64,000 nucleotides of DNA from Sphingobacterium endophyticum (GTDB lineage: Bacteria; Bacteroidota; Bacteroidia; Sphingobacteriales; Sphingobacteriaceae): contig NZ_SMMI01000003.1 in NCBI RefSeq assembly GCF_009733535.1, positions 496,001 through 560,000 of the forward strand. The letters run 5' to 3'. This document shows, in pieces, positions 18,041-27,807 of this stretch; the first letter of the stretch is position 1; each line of letters begins with the position of its first letter. Position numbers and translations under genes: made by a program. The notes beneath the pieces are model-generated. The model was not told the DNA's origin. It searched no databases and was given only the letters and a program-made list of their open reading frames with translations.

Positions 18041-18796
18041 TCAACGTCTAACGGGAATCCCATTAACGTGCAATGTTTCTTTTAATTCTGGAATCAGAAT
18101 CTCACCATAGTGAAAAACTGAAGCCGCCAAAGCAGCATCCACCTGTGCTTGCTGGAAAACATCAACAAAATGCTGCTGATTCCCCGCTCCGCCTGATGCT
18201 ATCAATGGAATGTGAATGGTATCATTGATCTTTTTTAAAAGTCCATTATCAAACCCATTCTTTGTCCCATCGTGATCCATAGAGGTAAGGAGAATTTCTC
18301 CAGCACCCCTATTTTCAGCTTCTTTAATCCAATCTTCCGTTTGGATATCCGTTATATCACGGCCTCCACGCAGATGCACATAGTTCTTTCCATCTACAAA
18401 ACGTGTATCAACTGCTAATACCACAAACTGTACCCCAAATGCTTTAGCAAATTCATCCAGTAGTTGGGGATTTCGAACCGCAGCAGAATTAATTGATATT
18501 TTATCTGCTCCTGCATTCAATAGGACATCGGCATCTGATAATTCATTAATACCTCCCCCAATTGTAAAGGGAATATTTATTTGACTGGCAACAGCTTTAA
18601 CAAGATCCACTGTAGTTTTTCTACGTTCGTGGGTCGCTGTAATATCTAAGAATACCAACTCGTCTGCACCCTGTTGCGAATATTGCCAAGCCAATTCAAC
18701 CGGATCACCAGCATCCCGAAGATCAACAAAATTGACCCCTTTGACCGTCCGCCCATCCTTAACATCCAAACATGGAATTATTCGCTTTGCCAGCAT
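18041..18796 (-). CDS. hisF: Imidazole glycerol phosphate synthase cyclase subunit
   Basis: 251 aa TIM barrel. The catalytic Asp11 is in [12 protein letters not shown] and the second Asp is in VVLAVDTRF (about residue 130). The phosphate-binding loops FTIGGGI and IASGGAG are present. It uses ammonia from HisH to form IGP and AICAR. It sits 1 bp after hisA. Confidence 0.96.
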   Translation of the reverse strand: MLAKRIIPCLDVKDGRTVKGVNFVDLRDAGDPVELAWQYSQQGADELVFLDITATHERRKTTVDLVKAVASQINIPFTIGGGINELSDADVLLNAGADKISINSAAVRNPQLLDEFAKAFGVQFVVLAVDTRFVDGKNYVHLRGGRDITDIQTEDWIKEAENRGAGEILLTSMDHDGTKNGFDNGLLKKINDTIHIPLIASGGAGNQQHFVDVFQQAQVDAALAASVFHYGEILIPELKETLHVNGIPVRR

Positions 18797-18797
18797 C

Positions 18798-19550
18798 TTA
18801 AAAACTAATTAATGCCTTTAAATTCCAATCCTTGATTTCTTCAATCGTAATTCGGTTCTCGTAAATGGCTTTTCCCACAACAACAGATTCCATTTTCCCC
18901 AGGTTATTCAATTCTTCAATATCCTTCATCGAACTGATCCCTCCAGAACCTATCAATTTAATGATCGGTGAATGATCCAATAATTTCTTATACAATTCTA
19001 CGCCTGCACCTCCTAATTTTCCATCTTTACTGATATCTGTACATAGAAAACGATAGAAACCCAATCCTAAACATTTATCAATGTATTCAATCAATTTAAT
19101 GGGAGAACTTTCAAGCCAACCCGAATATTTAATGACCTCATCCAAAACATCAATGGCAATAACAATATGATCTGCATATTTTATTCTGCCTTCATTTAGT
19201 TTGCTAAGCTCTTCTAGAAACGTTGGATTTGTAATGGCTTGTGTCCCTACAATAACGCGATAAACTCCTGCATCTACTAACTCCTTAACCTTTTCAATGC
19301 TGCGAACCCCTCCGCCATATTGAACTTTCATCTCAGTTCTTCTAATAATCTCAAATAAATATTCTTGATTGCTAAAATCACCTTTTGCTCCATTTAAATC
19401 AATGATATGAACGATTTCGGTACCATTCGCATGGTATTTATCGATTTGCTCTTCTAAGGTTATTGGATAAGTGGTAACATCTTCATAGTTACCTTCTCTT
19501 AGGCGGACAACCTGTTTGTCCAAAACATCAATTGCAGGAATAATATACAT
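18798..19550 (-). CDS. hisA: Phosphoribosylformimino-AICAR ribotide isomerase
   Basis: 250 aa TIM barrel related to HisF. The catalytic Asp8 lies in [17 protein letters not shown] and the second Asp in [13 protein letters not shown]. The phosphate loops VQYGGGVRS and IGSGGISS are present. It carries out the Amadori isomerisation of ProFAR. It lies 17 bp after hisH and 1 bp before hisF, so translational coupling with hisF is likely. Confidence 0.96.
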   Translation of the reverse strand: MYIIPAIDVLDKQVVRLREGNYEDVTTYPITLEEQIDKYHANGTEIVHIIDLNGAKGDFSNQEYLFEIIRRTEMKVQYGGGVRSIEKVKELVDAGVYRVIVGTQAITNPTFLEELSKLNEGRIKYADHIVIAIDVLDEVIKYSGWLESSPIKLIEYIDKCLGLGFYRFLCTDISKDGKLGGAGVELYKKLLDHSPIIKLIGSGGISSMKDIEELNNLGKMESVVVGKAIYENRITIEEIKDWNLKALISF

Positions 19551-19567
19551 AGTCTAAAAAAATTCAT

Positions 19568-20158
19568 TTATAATTCATTAAAATTCAGTAACAACTGTTC
19601 CCCAACTTTCCCAGATTTCTCCGGGTGAAATTGTACAGCCCAAAAGTTGTCGCGCGAAATTGCTGCCGAAAACGGCAATCCATAGTTACATGTGGCTATG
19701 CCATAGGTCAATTCATGCTCAATGTAATAAGAATGAACGAAATAAAAATAGGAATTATTGGGAATATCCTTAAATAGAGGGCAATTATTTTGAAAATCAA
19801 TGCTATTCCAGCCCATATGTGGTACCTTTTCTGCGACTCGACCTTCAAAATGTAACGTCTTTAATGGTATGATACCTAACAGATCAGCATTACCTTCCTC
19901 AGAATAGTCCGTTAACAACTGCATTCCTACACAAATCCCTAAAACCGGTTTCTTTAATGACTTTATCGTCTCCGAAAGTCCCGATTCCACTAATTTCTGC
20001 ATAGCTGCGCCAGCATGTCCTACCCCCGGAATAATAATCTTGTCGTATAGATCAAAATCTGTTGGACTATTGATCATCCCATACGAAATGTCCAAACGCT
20101 TAAGTGCTGCTGTTATCGAAAATATATTCCCGGCACCATAATTAACTATTCCAATCAT
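19568..20158 (-). CDS. hisH: Imidazole glycerol phosphate synthase glutaminase subunit
   Basis: 196 aa class-I glutamine amidotransferase. The nucleophile Cys is in GICVGMQLL, the His/Glu pair is in VQFHPEKSG, and the N-terminus is IGIVNYGAGNIFS. It supplies ammonia to HisF. It is placed 39 bp after hisB and 17 bp before hisA. Confidence 0.96.
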   Translation of the reverse strand: MIGIVNYGAGNIFSITAALKRLDISYGMINSPTDFDLYDKIIIPGVGHAGAAMQKLVESGLSETIKSLKKPVLGICVGMQLLTDYSEEGNADLLGIIPLKTLHFEGRVAEKVPHMGWNSIDFQNNCPLFKDIPNNSYFYFVHSYYIEHELTYGIATCNYGLPFSAAISRDNFWAVQFHPEKSGKVGEQLLLNFNEL

Positions 20159-20197
20159 AACCCCTATTGATAAAACCCCTCAAATCCAATTTCGTTT

Positions 20198-21337
20198 TTA
20201 TAATAATCCTTTTGTACTCGGAAGTTGCATATTGTCAACATCACGACGAACGGCTTTTTTGATCGTCTTTGCAAAAGCCTTAAAGATAGCCTCAATTTTA
20301 TGATGCTCATTTTCGCCAGTTGCCTGAATATTCAAATTAGATTTTGAAGCATCCGAAAAGGATTTGAAAAAATGGAAAAACATCTCCGTAGGCATGTCCC
20401 CAATCTTCTCACGCTTGAATTCAGCATTCCAAACAATCCAGTTGCGACCGCCAAAATCTATGGCTACCTGAGCTAAACAATCGTCCATAGGTAAGGTATA
20501 GGCATATCTTTCAATCCCACGCTTATTTCCCAATACCGATAAAAAGATTTCTCCCAATGCAATACCGGTATCCTCTATCGTATGGTGCTCATCGATATGT
20601 AGATCTCCTTTTGCCTTGATCGTTAGGTCCAAAGCACCATGACGGGCCAATTGATCTAACATATGGTCAAAGAAGGGTAGGCCAGTCTCGATATCAGACT
20701 TCCCACTTCCATCTAAATTCAATTTAATATAAATATCTGTTTCGTTGGTCTTACGATGATGTTCGCCAGTACGACTTCCCAACTTCAAGAATTCATAGAT
20801 TGATTTCCAATCACTGGTTTCCAATCCAATGGAATCTTCGCAAATTTCAACATTTTCATGTTTTCCCAATTCATCATTATTTCTCAACCAGATTACTTTT
20901 GCGCCCAGATTCTGTGCTAATTTAACATCGTTCACCCGATCCCCAATCACAAAAGAGTTTGCCAGATCATATTTCGAATCATCAAAATATTCCTTCAGCA
21001 TTCCTATCCCTGGTTTGCGGGTATCGGCATTTTCGTGTGGAAATGTCTTATCAATATGCTCTCTCACGAAGGTTACACCCTCCCCAGCAAAAGTATCCAA
21101 TACAAATTTATGTACCGGCCAAAAGTTCTCTTCAGGATGAGAAGCTGTTCCCAAGCCATCTTGATTGCTCACCAAAACGAGCTCATAATCTAATTCCTTC
21201 GCAATTTTCGGCAGATACTGAAGTGCTCCTGGATAAAATTTCAATTTGGCAAATGAATCAATTTGCTCGTCTTCGGGCTCTAAAATCAATGTCCCATCCC
21301 TATCAACAAACAAAACTCTTTTTAACTGATCAGCCAT
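20198..21337 (-). CDS. hisB: Bifunctional histidinol-phosphatase / imidazoleglycerol-phosphate dehydratase
   Basis: 379 aa fusion. The N-terminal HAD phosphatase (about 1-170) has the DxD nucleophile motif in [10 protein letters not shown] and [15 protein letters not shown]. The C-terminal IGP dehydratase (about 190-379) has the metal-binding [22 protein letters not shown] and [15 protein letters not shown]. It performs steps 6 and 8 of the pathway. The gene lies 6 bp downstream of hisC. Confidence 0.96.
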   Translation of the reverse strand: MADQLKRVLFVDRDGTLILEPEDEQIDSFAKLKFYPGALQYLPKIAKELDYELVLVSNQDGLGTASHPEENFWPVHKFVLDTFAGEGVTFVREHIDKTFPHENADTRKPGIGMLKEYFDDSKYDLANSFVIGDRVNDVKLAQNLGAKVIWLRNNDELGKHENVEICEDSIGLETSDWKSIYEFLKLGSRTGEHHRKTNETDIYIKLNLDGSGKSDIETGLPFFDHMLDQLARHGALDLTIKAKGDLHIDEHHTIEDTGIALGEIFLSVLGNKRGIERYAYTLPMDDCLAQVAIDFGGRNWIVWNAEFKREKIGDMPTEMFFHFFKSFSDASKSNLNIQATGENEHHKIEAIFKAFAKTIKKAVRRDVDNMQLPSTKGLL

Positions 21338-21343
21338 TATTCC

Positions 21344-22396
21344 TTATTTATAAAATTGTTGGATTTCTTCTATTAGTCTCTCGTTTTCTACTTTGGTCCC
21401 TACTGTAATTCGAAGGCAGCCTTCACATAGGGCGACTTTTGACCTGTCACGTACAATAATACCACGGTCTACCAAAGAAGCATATAATTCTCTCGGTTGT
21501 TCTAATTTCACTAAAATAAAATTAGCATCTGAAGGTGTAATATGTTCAACCTGCGATATCCCACTTAATTTCTCTGCTAATATTTCGCGTTCCTCAACGG
21601 TCGTCTTGATCCATGCGTTGACCATTTCAACATTTTCCAATGCCTCAAGAACTAAATCCTGTGTCGCCTGATTAATGTTATAGGGTGGTTTGATTTTATT
21701 AAATACTTCAATAATCTCTTTACTTGCAAACGCCAATCCTAAGCGCAATGCAGCTAATCCCCATGCCTTTGATAAGGTTTGTAGTACTACCAAATTTGGA
21801 AATTCTGCTAGGGCATGCGTGAATGATTTTTGCTTAGAATAATTGATATAAGCCTCATCAACAACCACTAGTCCTTTGAAATTTAGTAAAAGTGTTTCAA
21901 TATCTAGTGGATTAATACTATTCCCAGTAGGATTATTGGGCGAACAGATGAAAATCATTTTCGTATGCATATCCAATGCTTCTGCAATTCCATCCATATC
22001 CAATTGGAAATCCTTCGTAAGGTTTACCTTGCGAACTTCTACATCATTTATATTGGCCGACACCTCGTACATTCCGTATGTTGGGGGCACTAAGATGACA
22101 TTGTCTAATTTAGGAGTACAAAAAGCTCGGTATAGAAGATCTATTGCTTCGTCTGAGCCATTTCCTAAAAACATATTCTCAGCCGGAACACCTTTGATCT
22201 TCGACAATTTCTCTTTAACGCGATGTTGTAGTGGATCCGGATAACGATTGTAATCATGTGGAAGTGGAGAGCCAAAAGCGTTCTCATTAGCATCCAAAAA
22301 GATTGATGCTTCTCCCTTGAATTCATCTCGTGCCGAAGAATACGGCACCATTTTCTTGATATTATCTCGAAGTAGTCCGGTTAAGTTGAATGACAT
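21344..22396 (-). CDS. hisC: Histidinol-phosphate aminotransferase
   Basis: 350 aa fold-type I PLP enzyme. The PLP lysine is in TLSKAWGLAALRLG, and FICSPNNPTGN and VVDEAYINYS give the cofactor pocket. It converts imidazole acetol-phosphate to histidinol-phosphate. It is the first his gene of the run, 54 bp downstream of rnz; hisG and hisD are not upstream of it, unlike the common Bacteroidota order hisG-D-C-B-H-A-F-IE. Confidence 0.95.
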   Translation of the reverse strand: MSFNLTGLLRDNIKKMVPYSSARDEFKGEASIFLDANENAFGSPLPHDYNRYPDPLQHRVKEKLSKIKGVPAENMFLGNGSDEAIDLLYRAFCTPKLDNVILVPPTYGMYEVSANINDVEVRKVNLTKDFQLDMDGIAEALDMHTKMIFICSPNNPTGNSINPLDIETLLLNFKGLVVVDEAYINYSKQKSFTHALAEFPNLVVLQTLSKAWGLAALRLGLAFASKEIIEVFNKIKPPYNINQATQDLVLEALENVEMVNAWIKTTVEEREILAEKLSGISQVEHITPSDANFILVKLEQPRELYASLVDRGIIVRDRSKVALCEGCLRITVGTKVENERLIEEIQQFYK

Positions 22397-22450
22397 GGTA
22401 TTAGTCTAAAAATTTCGAGCTGTAAATATGGGTAAAATTATACAAAATCA

Positions 22451-23365
22451 CTAAACTAAAAACCATTTCCCCTCAACAGACAACTCTGTTTTAGGAAATA
22501 TATGCTGAGCTTCCTCCAATAAAGGCTGTAAGGTTCTATATCGCGCTGAATAATGTCCTAACAAAAGTTTTTTAACATGTGTTTCCTTTGCAATTTCAGC
22601 TGCTTCTAAGGAAGTTGTATGAAATGTTTCCTTTGCCCGATCTACCATATCATGCAAAAACGTGCTTTCATGATATAATAAATCAACTCCTTCAATGGAT
22701 TTTAAATAAATCGGATGCCTTACCGTATCCGAACAGAAAGCATAGCTCCTGGATTCCGGGGCCGGCAAGGTCAATTCACAGGCAGGATATTTGTTCCCCT
22801 GTGGATCTTCGTAATCAATCCCCTTCTTGATGGAGGCAAAAAATACTTTTGGTATTTTCAGCTCCTCCACTTTCTCTGCGATTAAAGTCGCTGCACGCTT
22901 CCCTTCATCGAATCGAAATCCAGTACACGCAATCCTATGAATTAATGGAAAAGAACTGACCGTTAACATGCGGGATTCATAGATAACCTCTTCTTTTTCC
23001 GGATTAGTAGGATGAAAAATGATTTGATAACGGATTACCGTCTCTGAATATTTAAAATGTAGTTCTAAAATTTCCTTTAATGGTTCTGGACCGTAAATAT
23101 GCAGATCCGCCTTTCTACCGACCAGATGCATGGAAGATACCAGTCCTACTAATCCCAAGTAATGATCCCCATGCAAATGACTGATAAAAATATGGTCTAT
23201 ACGATTACTTTTGATCCCGTATTTGGAAAGTTGCATTTGAGTCCCTTCCCCACAATCGATCAAAAATAATTGTTCATTATAATTCACTACTTGAGATGTG
23301 GGATGCCGTTCGAACATTGGAGTGGCCGAACTATTCCCCAGAATTAATACCTCAAACCGCAACAT
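22451..23365 (-). CDS. rnz: Ribonuclease Z
   Basis: 304 aa from the ATG at 23365 (MLRFEVLILGNSSATP). An in-frame ATG at 23410 would overlap the STAS gene. The metallo-beta-lactamase zinc motif HLHGDHYLG is present, along with FLIDCGEGTQMQLSKY and the late ligands in CSDTVRHP and LLYHESTF. It processes the 3' ends of tRNA precursors. The start lies immediately after the STAS gene stop, indicating an operon. Confidence 0.94.
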   Translation of the reverse strand: MLRFEVLILGNSSATPMFERHPTSQVVNYNEQLFLIDCGEGTQMQLSKYGIKSNRIDHIFISHLHGDHYLGLVGLVSSMHLVGRKADLHIYGPEPLKEILELHFKYSETVIRYQIIFHPTNPEKEEVIYESRMLTVSSFPLIHRIACTGFRFDEGKRAATLIAEKVEELKIPKVFFASIKKGIDYEDPQGNKYPACELTLPAPESRSYAFCSDTVRHPIYLKSIEGVDLLYHESTFLHDMVDRAKETFHTTSLEAAEIAKETHVKKLLLGHYSARYRTLQPLLEEAQHIFPKTELSVEGKWFLV

Positions 23366-23366
23366 A

Positions 23367-23744
23367 TTACTGCTGTTCTTCCTTAAGATCCAAACGAATC
23401 TCATTGCCAAAAATCAAATCTTTGGCCTTTTCGATATTTGGAGTAATAATAAAGTATTTATCTAAGCCTAATGAATTAATAAAATTTAAAACATCTTCAT
23501 TTAGATTAGTTAAAATGAATAAGCCTCCTGAAGATTTACAAAGACGACGTGCCAATAAACCTGTACGGATACCGGCTTCATCTGTAGCTATCACATTATT
23601 CAAATCCAAGACTATATTACGTTGTCCACCAGTATTGCGGAGCATAAATTCGCCTTTCAAACTTGCGGCAGTCTCTCCGTCCAATCTCTCCCGAAGAGGT
23701 TCTATCACTACATATCTATCGTACTTATCTACCGTAAATTTCAT
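23367..23744 (-). CDS. STAS-domain protein (anti-sigma-antagonist-like) lacking the usual phosphoserine
   Basis: 125 aa, one STAS domain with VLDLNNVIATDEAGIRTGLLA and GLFILTNLNEDV. In phospho-switchable SpoIIAA-type proteins the loop reads DSSG, with the second Ser phosphorylated; here it reads DEAG, so that site is absent. It may be a constitutive binder or have another role. It is translationally linked to rnz (the rnz start directly follows its stop) and follows purC by 23 bp. No partner kinase or sigma factor lies nearby. Confidence 0.85.
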   Translation of the reverse strand: MKFTVDKYDRYVVIEPLRERLDGETAASLKGEFMLRNTGGQRNIVLDLNNVIATDEAGIRTGLLARRLCKSSGGLFILTNLNEDVLNFINSLGLDKYFIITPNIEKAKDLIFGNEIRLDLKEEQQ

Positions 23745-23767
23745 AATTTAAATGTGTGTTAATTGTT

Positions 23768-24712
23768 TTATAGATTATCTAAAGCTTTTTCAACATTCTG
23801 CTCAACCCTTGCTAGCACATCACCCCCCTCAGCATACAAAAACTTCTCTCCAGTGATATGCTCAAAAAGTTCAATATAACGTTCAGAAATCGATTTTACA
23901 ATTTCATCAGTCATTTCAGGTACTTTTTGGCCATCTTTACCCTGAAATCCATTCTCAATTAGCCATTGTCTCACGAATTCCTTCGACAATTGTTTTTGAG
24001 GCTCTCCATTTGCTTGACGTTCAGCATATCCCTCCGCGTAAAAATAACGGGATGAATCAGGTGTATGGATCTCATCTATCAAGTAGATCACTCCATCTTT
24101 CTTTCCAAACTCATATTTTGTATCTACCAGAATCAACCCTCTTTCTGCTGCGATCTCCGTTCCTCTCTGATACAATGCATGGGCATATTTTTCCAATTGT
24201 GAATAATCTTCCTCAGATACGATTCCTCTTGCGATAATGTCAGCCCTAGAAATATCTTCATCATGTCCAACATCTGCTTTCGTAGAAGGGGTGATAATCG
24301 GCACCGGCAATTTATCATTTTCTTTTAATCCTTCAGGCAATTCAACTCCGCACAATTCACGACCACCATCCCGATAGGTTCTCCATAGATGTCCTGAAAC
24401 ATATCCACGGATGACCATCTCAACCTTGAAGGGTTCACATTTTTTACCAATTGTAACATTTGGGTCCGGCACGGATGCCACCCAATTCGGAAGAATATCA
24501 GCTGTAGCCTTAAGAAATTTGGATGCAATCTGGTTTAAAACCTGTCCTTTGTAAGGAATCGCCTTAGGCAATACCACATCAAACGCTGAGATGCGATCGG
24601 ATGCAACCATCACCAAATAGTCTTCACCAATACTATATACATCTCTTACTTTTCCTCTATAGAATGCTGTCTGTCCTTTGAAATTAAAATTTGTTTCTTT
24701 TATTGTATTCAT
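23768..24712 (-). CDS. purC: Phosphoribosylaminoimidazole-succinocarboxamide synthase
   Basis: 314 aa, the longer SAICAR synthetase type. It has the nucleotide-binding start [28 protein letters not shown] and the family signatures [14 protein letters not shown] and [11 protein letters not shown]. It ligates aspartate to CAIR in purine synthesis. It lies 32 bp after phoH and 23 bp before the STAS gene. Confidence 0.95.
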   Translation of the reverse strand: MNTIKETNFNFKGQTAFYRGKVRDVYSIGEDYLVMVASDRISAFDVVLPKAIPYKGQVLNQIASKFLKATADILPNWVASVPDPNVTIGKKCEPFKVEMVIRGYVSGHLWRTYRDGGRELCGVELPEGLKENDKLPVPIITPSTKADVGHDEDISRADIIARGIVSEEDYSQLEKYAHALYQRGTEIAAERGLILVDTKYEFGKKDGVIYLIDEIHTPDSSRYFYAEGYAERQANGEPQKQLSKEFVRQWLIENGFQGKDGQKVPEMTDEIVKSISERYIELFEHITGEKFLYAEGGDVLARVEQNVEKALDNL

Positions 24713-24744
24713 TGTGTGTGCGTCTAAACGCGTTAATTTTCTTT

Positions 24745-25716
24745 TTAAATATCGCCGTAAGCTTCTAAAATACGTTTTACCAATTTATGGCGAACCACAT
24801 CAGAACCGCTTAAGTAAATCATATCGATGCCTTCGATGCCATCCAATATTTTCACAGCATTGACTAATCCTGACTGGGTCTTTTTTGGTAAATCGACCTG
24901 GGTCATATCGCCCGTAACGATAAATTTTGCTGTAGGCCCCATACGCGTTAAAAACATTTTCAACTGCATATCAGTCGCATTTTGAGCTTCATCCAAAATA
25001 ACAAAACAGTTATCAAGTGTTCTACCACGCATAAATGCCAATGGTGCAACTTCTATTGTTCGGTTTTCAAGATATCCTTTCAGTTTCTCCGCTGGAATCA
25101 TATCGTCCAACGCATCGTAGAGTGGACGTAAATATGGATCAACTTTTTCTTTTAAATCCCCAGGAAGGAAACCTAAATTCTCGCCCGCTTCAACGGCTGG
25201 CCTGGTCAGTATAATTCGCTTGATTTCTTTATTTCTCAATGCTCGAACCGCTAAGGCAACCGCGGTATAGGTTTTACCGGTACCAGCGGGACCAATTGCA
25301 AACAAGATATCATTTTTATTAATGCTGTCGACCATCCGTCTTTGATTAGGCGTACGTGCTCGAACAATAATCCCATTTGGCCCATATACTATTGGTTCGC
25401 CCTTAAAGGCTCCAGTCTTCTGTTCAGAATCATCTTTCTCTGCCAGTACTGATTTCACTGTCGTAACAGCACCTAACAAACTCTCTAATTCCAATAAGGA
25501 TAGTGTCTGAAATTGATTGATGTGTGCAAGAATATCATCAAAAACCTGTTGAAATCTTGTTCTTTCACCTTCTTCACCCAAAACTTTCAAGGTACTGCCC
25601 CGAGCCACCAGACGTAACTTCGGAAATGCTTTCTTAATAAACTCAAAATTCTCATTTTGAGCTCCCCATAATGTCACCAAATTGACAACATCTAAATTGA
25701 TTTCTAATTCGCTCAA
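24745..25716 (-). CDS. phoH: PhoH-family ATPase
   Basis: 323 aa. The N-terminal domain (about 1-115) precedes a PhoH ATPase core with Walker [13 protein letters not shown], the conserved [22 protein letters not shown], Walker [12 protein letters not shown] and [11 protein letters not shown]. PhoH proteins are linked to RNA metabolism and phosphate stress, with poorly defined substrates. It heads the long minus-strand run. A candidate -7 box lies about 110 bp upstream. Confidence 0.92.
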   Translation of the reverse strand: MSELEINLDVVNLVTLWGAQNENFEFIKKAFPKLRLVARGSTLKVLGEEGERTRFQQVFDDILAHINQFQTLSLLELESLLGAVTTVKSVLAEKDDSEQKTGAFKGEPIVYGPNGIIVRARTPNQRRMVDSINKNDILFAIGPAGTGKTYTAVALAVRALRNKEIKRIILTRPAVEAGENLGFLPGDLKEKVDPYLRPLYDALDDMIPAEKLKGYLENRTIEVAPLAFMRGRTLDNCFVILDEAQNATDMQLKMFLTRMGPTAKFIVTGDMTQVDLPKKTQSGLVNAVKILDGIEGIDMIYLSGSDVVRHKLVKRILEAYGDI

Positions 25717-25823
25717 ATTACTTCGGTATTAATTTCCTGAATAAATCACGTCATGTCCAATTGGCGTGTAATTAAAGATATCAAAAAAACAAAAACATTA
25801 TGCCTTTTCTGCTATTCTTGAAT

Positions 25824-25831
25824 CAAAAATA
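25824..25831 (-). promoter_or_regulatory. Candidate -7 box (TATTTTTG) for the phoH run
   Basis: Exact TAnnTTTG match on the minus strand in the divergent gap. It would give a leader of about 100 nt before phoH. The spacing to a possible -33 TTG is longer than usual. Confidence 0.4.
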
Positions 25832-25906
25832 CAAACTAATTGAGCAGAAATAAAAGCAATTGCAAGTATTAATTCATAATAGATTTAGCAATCGGTTTAC
25901 TTTTTC

Positions 25907-25914
25907 TATTTTTG
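25907..25914 (+). promoter_or_regulatory. Candidate -7 box (TATTTTTG) for the 25971 gene
   Basis: Exact TAnnTTTG match 56 bp before the ATG at 25971, in the divergent gap with phoH. Confidence 0.45.
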
Positions 25915-25970
25915 TAATTCGCTTATTAAAATAACAGGAAATTTTTTTAGCTTCAGGCTTGCTGAACAAT

Positions 25971-26759
25971 ATGGGAGTAATTACGTTAACTACAGATTTA
26001 GGTCACCGCGATTTTTATCAAGCTGCACTCAAGGGCAGTATCATTTCGAAGTTGCCGAATGTCAGATTGGTTGACATTTCTCATGACATCCCTTCCTTTA
26101 GCATTCAGCATGCAGCTTTTGTTATTAACAACGCATATCCTTATTTTCCAAAGAATACCGTACATCTAATTGGTGTGGATACAGTTTTCCAAGAAGACTC
26201 AAGGTACCTTGCCATGTCTTATAAAGGTCAATTTTTTGTTGGCGCTGACAATGGCATATTCAGCATCATAACCGGGGAAGACAAGCCTACTGAAATGGTT
26301 GAAATCAACATCATGCAGGACCTTAGGTACTTACACTTTCCATTAGCTGATATTCTGACCAAAGCCGCCTGCCACATCGCAAATGGAGGCAAACTTAAAG
26401 ACATCGGCATGCCTATCGACAATGCTGTACAGAAGGTAACATTTCAACCTATTTATAATCAAAACAGCATTAAAGGCCATGTTACATTTATAGATTCTTT
26501 TGGAAATGTAATCAGTAACATTAGCAAGGACCTTTTCAATCAAGTTCAACAAGGTCGTGATTTCATCCTTCGATTTAAAAGAAACGAAACAATCAACAAT
26601 TTAAGCTGGCATTATAACGAAGTTTCAGAAGGTGAAAAATTATGTCTTTTTGGTATCAGTAACTTTTTGGAGATTGCTATTAACAAAGGACATGCAAGTC
26701 AGCTTTTAGGTCTTTATCAAGACGAAACAATCCTGGTCGAATTCCTCGACAAAAAATAA
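25971..26759 (+). CDS. SAM hydroxide adenosyltransferase / DUF62 family (chlorinase-fluorinase fold)
   Basis: 262 aa from the ATG at 25971 (MGVITLTTDLGHRDFYQAALKG). An in-frame ATG at 25959 adds only four residues. The N-terminal domain has the DUF62 TTDLGHRD motif, HLIGVDTVFQ and FVGADNGIFS; the C-terminal barrel has VTFIDSFGNVISNIS. Family members hydrolyse S-adenosylmethionine to adenosine and methionine using an activated water; a few are true halogenases. Nothing here points to halogenation. It is monocistronic, with its own -7 box and a downstream hairpin. Confidence 0.85.
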   Translation: MGVITLTTDLGHRDFYQAALKGSIISKLPNVRLVDISHDIPSFSIQHAAFVINNAYPYFPKNTVHLIGVDTVFQEDSRYLAMSYKGQFFVGADNGIFSIITGEDKPTEMVEINIMQDLRYLHFPLADILTKAACHIANGGKLKDIGMPIDNAVQKVTFQPIYNQNSIKGHVTFIDSFGNVISNISKDLFNQVQQGRDFILRFKRNETINNLSWHYNEVSEGEKLCLFGISNFLEIAINKGHASQLLGLYQDETILVEFLDKK

Positions 26760-26828
26760 CAAATCCACTTCTAACTAAGAATGTTCCACGTTTTTTTTTT
26801 AAAATGTAACTTCTTATGCTACAATCAT

Positions 26829-26868
26829 TAGGCTGGGAATAACATAAATCCTGGCCCAGTCTATTTTT
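26829..26868 (+). terminator. Probable rho-independent terminator
   Basis: Nine-bp stem TAGGCTGGG/CCCAGTCTA with one G-U pair, a 17-nt loop, and a TTTTT tail. It lies 70 bp after the DUF62 stop. The long loop lowers confidence. Confidence 0.5.
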
Positions 26869-26897
26869 GGATATCCCCCTTGGCTTTCGTTCTAGTC

Positions 26898-27029
26898 TTG
26901 CTCGTGTTTTAGTCGTGTCTCGTCCGCATCTTGGCAGGACATTGTCCACAGCTCGTCCGCTTGTGAGCGGACGAGCTCCGGATAAGTTTTGGACAAGCTG
27001 TGGATGAGACACGAGCGAAACACGAGCAA
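26898..27029. repeat. 132-bp imperfect palindrome with 11-bp internal periodicity
   Basis: Two 64-nt arms (26898-26961 and 26966-27029) around a 4-nt loop TGTG. By hand alignment 49 of 64 positions pair as Watson-Crick. The centre is a perfect 12-bp stem (AGCTCGTCCGCT), and the outer 12 bp (TTGCTCGTGTTT) also match perfectly. Within each arm a TYRTCC word recurs about every 11 bp. The element is distinctly richer in G and C than its surroundings and lies between two convergent terminators. No gene is supported in the 409-bp gap 26760-27168. Confidence 0.8.
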
Positions 27030-27103
27030 AACCCGACTCACACTCAACTTTGATATAACAAAAATTCAAATGAAAATAAAAGGATAAAAAAGCCTTTATG
27101 TAT

Positions 27104-27134
27104 AAAAAAAGGGCGACAAGTACACTTGCCACCC
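27104..27134 (-). terminator. Rho-independent terminator for the 27169-29121 minus-strand pair
   Basis: On the minus strand, GGGTGGCAAGT and ACTTGTCGCCC form an 11-bp stem with two G-U pairs, followed by seven T. It lies 35 bp after the stop of the outer-membrane protein gene. Confidence 0.75.
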
Positions 27135-27168
27135 TACCCATTAAATGGTTATTAGGAATTACTTAATT

Positions 27169-27801
27169 TTAAAAGCCAAAACCAACTTTTATAGTCAGTC
27201 GATGGAGATCTTCTTTCACGGAAGACGTATAATCAGTTCTATTCAGCGGATAATAATCATAATTTAAATTATAATCATAATATGGCATAGGCATTTCAAA
27301 CTTATTCTCAGTTTTGACATTTAAATACTGATAGCCTAAGGTTACGGAAAGAAAGGTAGAGTTTTCTGCCATTTTGAATCTGAGGCCAACCTCCGGGTTA
27401 ATTCGGATGCCACCGTTAAGTTTCGTTTCTAGGTTAGGATTCAATTTTTCCTTTGGGGTTGAGTCCCAAACAAAACCATATCCCGCATCTAATCCTGCAA
27501 TAAATCTGGTTGTTGCAGGCGCGCCGAATGTAAATCTCGCTCCTAAAGAAACGGGTATTACGGAATAGTTACTGAAATTGCTGACTAAATAGCGATCATA
27601 GCCTGTTGTTCCACCGATGGCAAAATCAGGATTTAGTAAATAACCATTAAATGTTTGGGCAGTGAATCCAGATTCTTTCATGTTCAATGAATAAGCTAGA
27701 ACCCCAAATTCTGTATGGTTGATATATCGACGAAATTGTGCCGAAGCTTCTTGTATACCGGTTAAAATAAAGACAAGAAGGCAAAGGGTGTAAATCTTCA
27801 T
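27169..27801 (-). CDS. Outer-membrane beta-barrel-like protein, function unknown
   Basis: 210 aa with a signal peptide ending at EASAQ (about residue 22). Alternating hydrophobic beta strands follow (VIPVSLGARFTFG, FIAGLDAGYGFVWD, SFLSVTLGYQYLNVK) and a terminal strand LTIKVGFGF ending in Phe, typical of small outer-membrane barrels. The specific family is not recognised. It is encoded 6 bp after the LVIVD lipoprotein gene, so the two are one operon and may act together at the cell surface. Confidence 0.75.
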   Translation of the reverse strand: MKIYTLCLLVFILTGIQEASAQFRRYINHTEFGVLAYSLNMKESGFTAQTFNGYLLNPDFAIGGTTGYDRYLVSNFSNYSVIPVSLGARFTFGAPATTRFIAGLDAGYGFVWDSTPKEKLNPNLETKLNGGIRINPEVGLRFKMAENSTFLSVTLGYQYLNVKTENKFEMPMPYYDYNLNYDYYPLNRTDYTSSVKEDLHRLTIKVGFGF

Positions 27802-27807
27802 AGGTCT

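Noticed and set aside
18028..18063. Upstream start for hisIE
   Set aside because: It lies inside hisF and adds residues not needed by the HisI domain; it cannot be fully excluded.
25971..26759. Fluorinase or chlorinase
   Set aside because: Most DUF62 proteins are SAM hydrolases and no halogenase-specific loop or halometabolite gene is seen.
26680..27141. 153-codon minus-strand open frame across the palindrome
   Set aside because: It runs through two terminator hairpins, the 132-bp inverted repeat and the end of the DUF62 gene; the predicted protein has no domain-like pattern.
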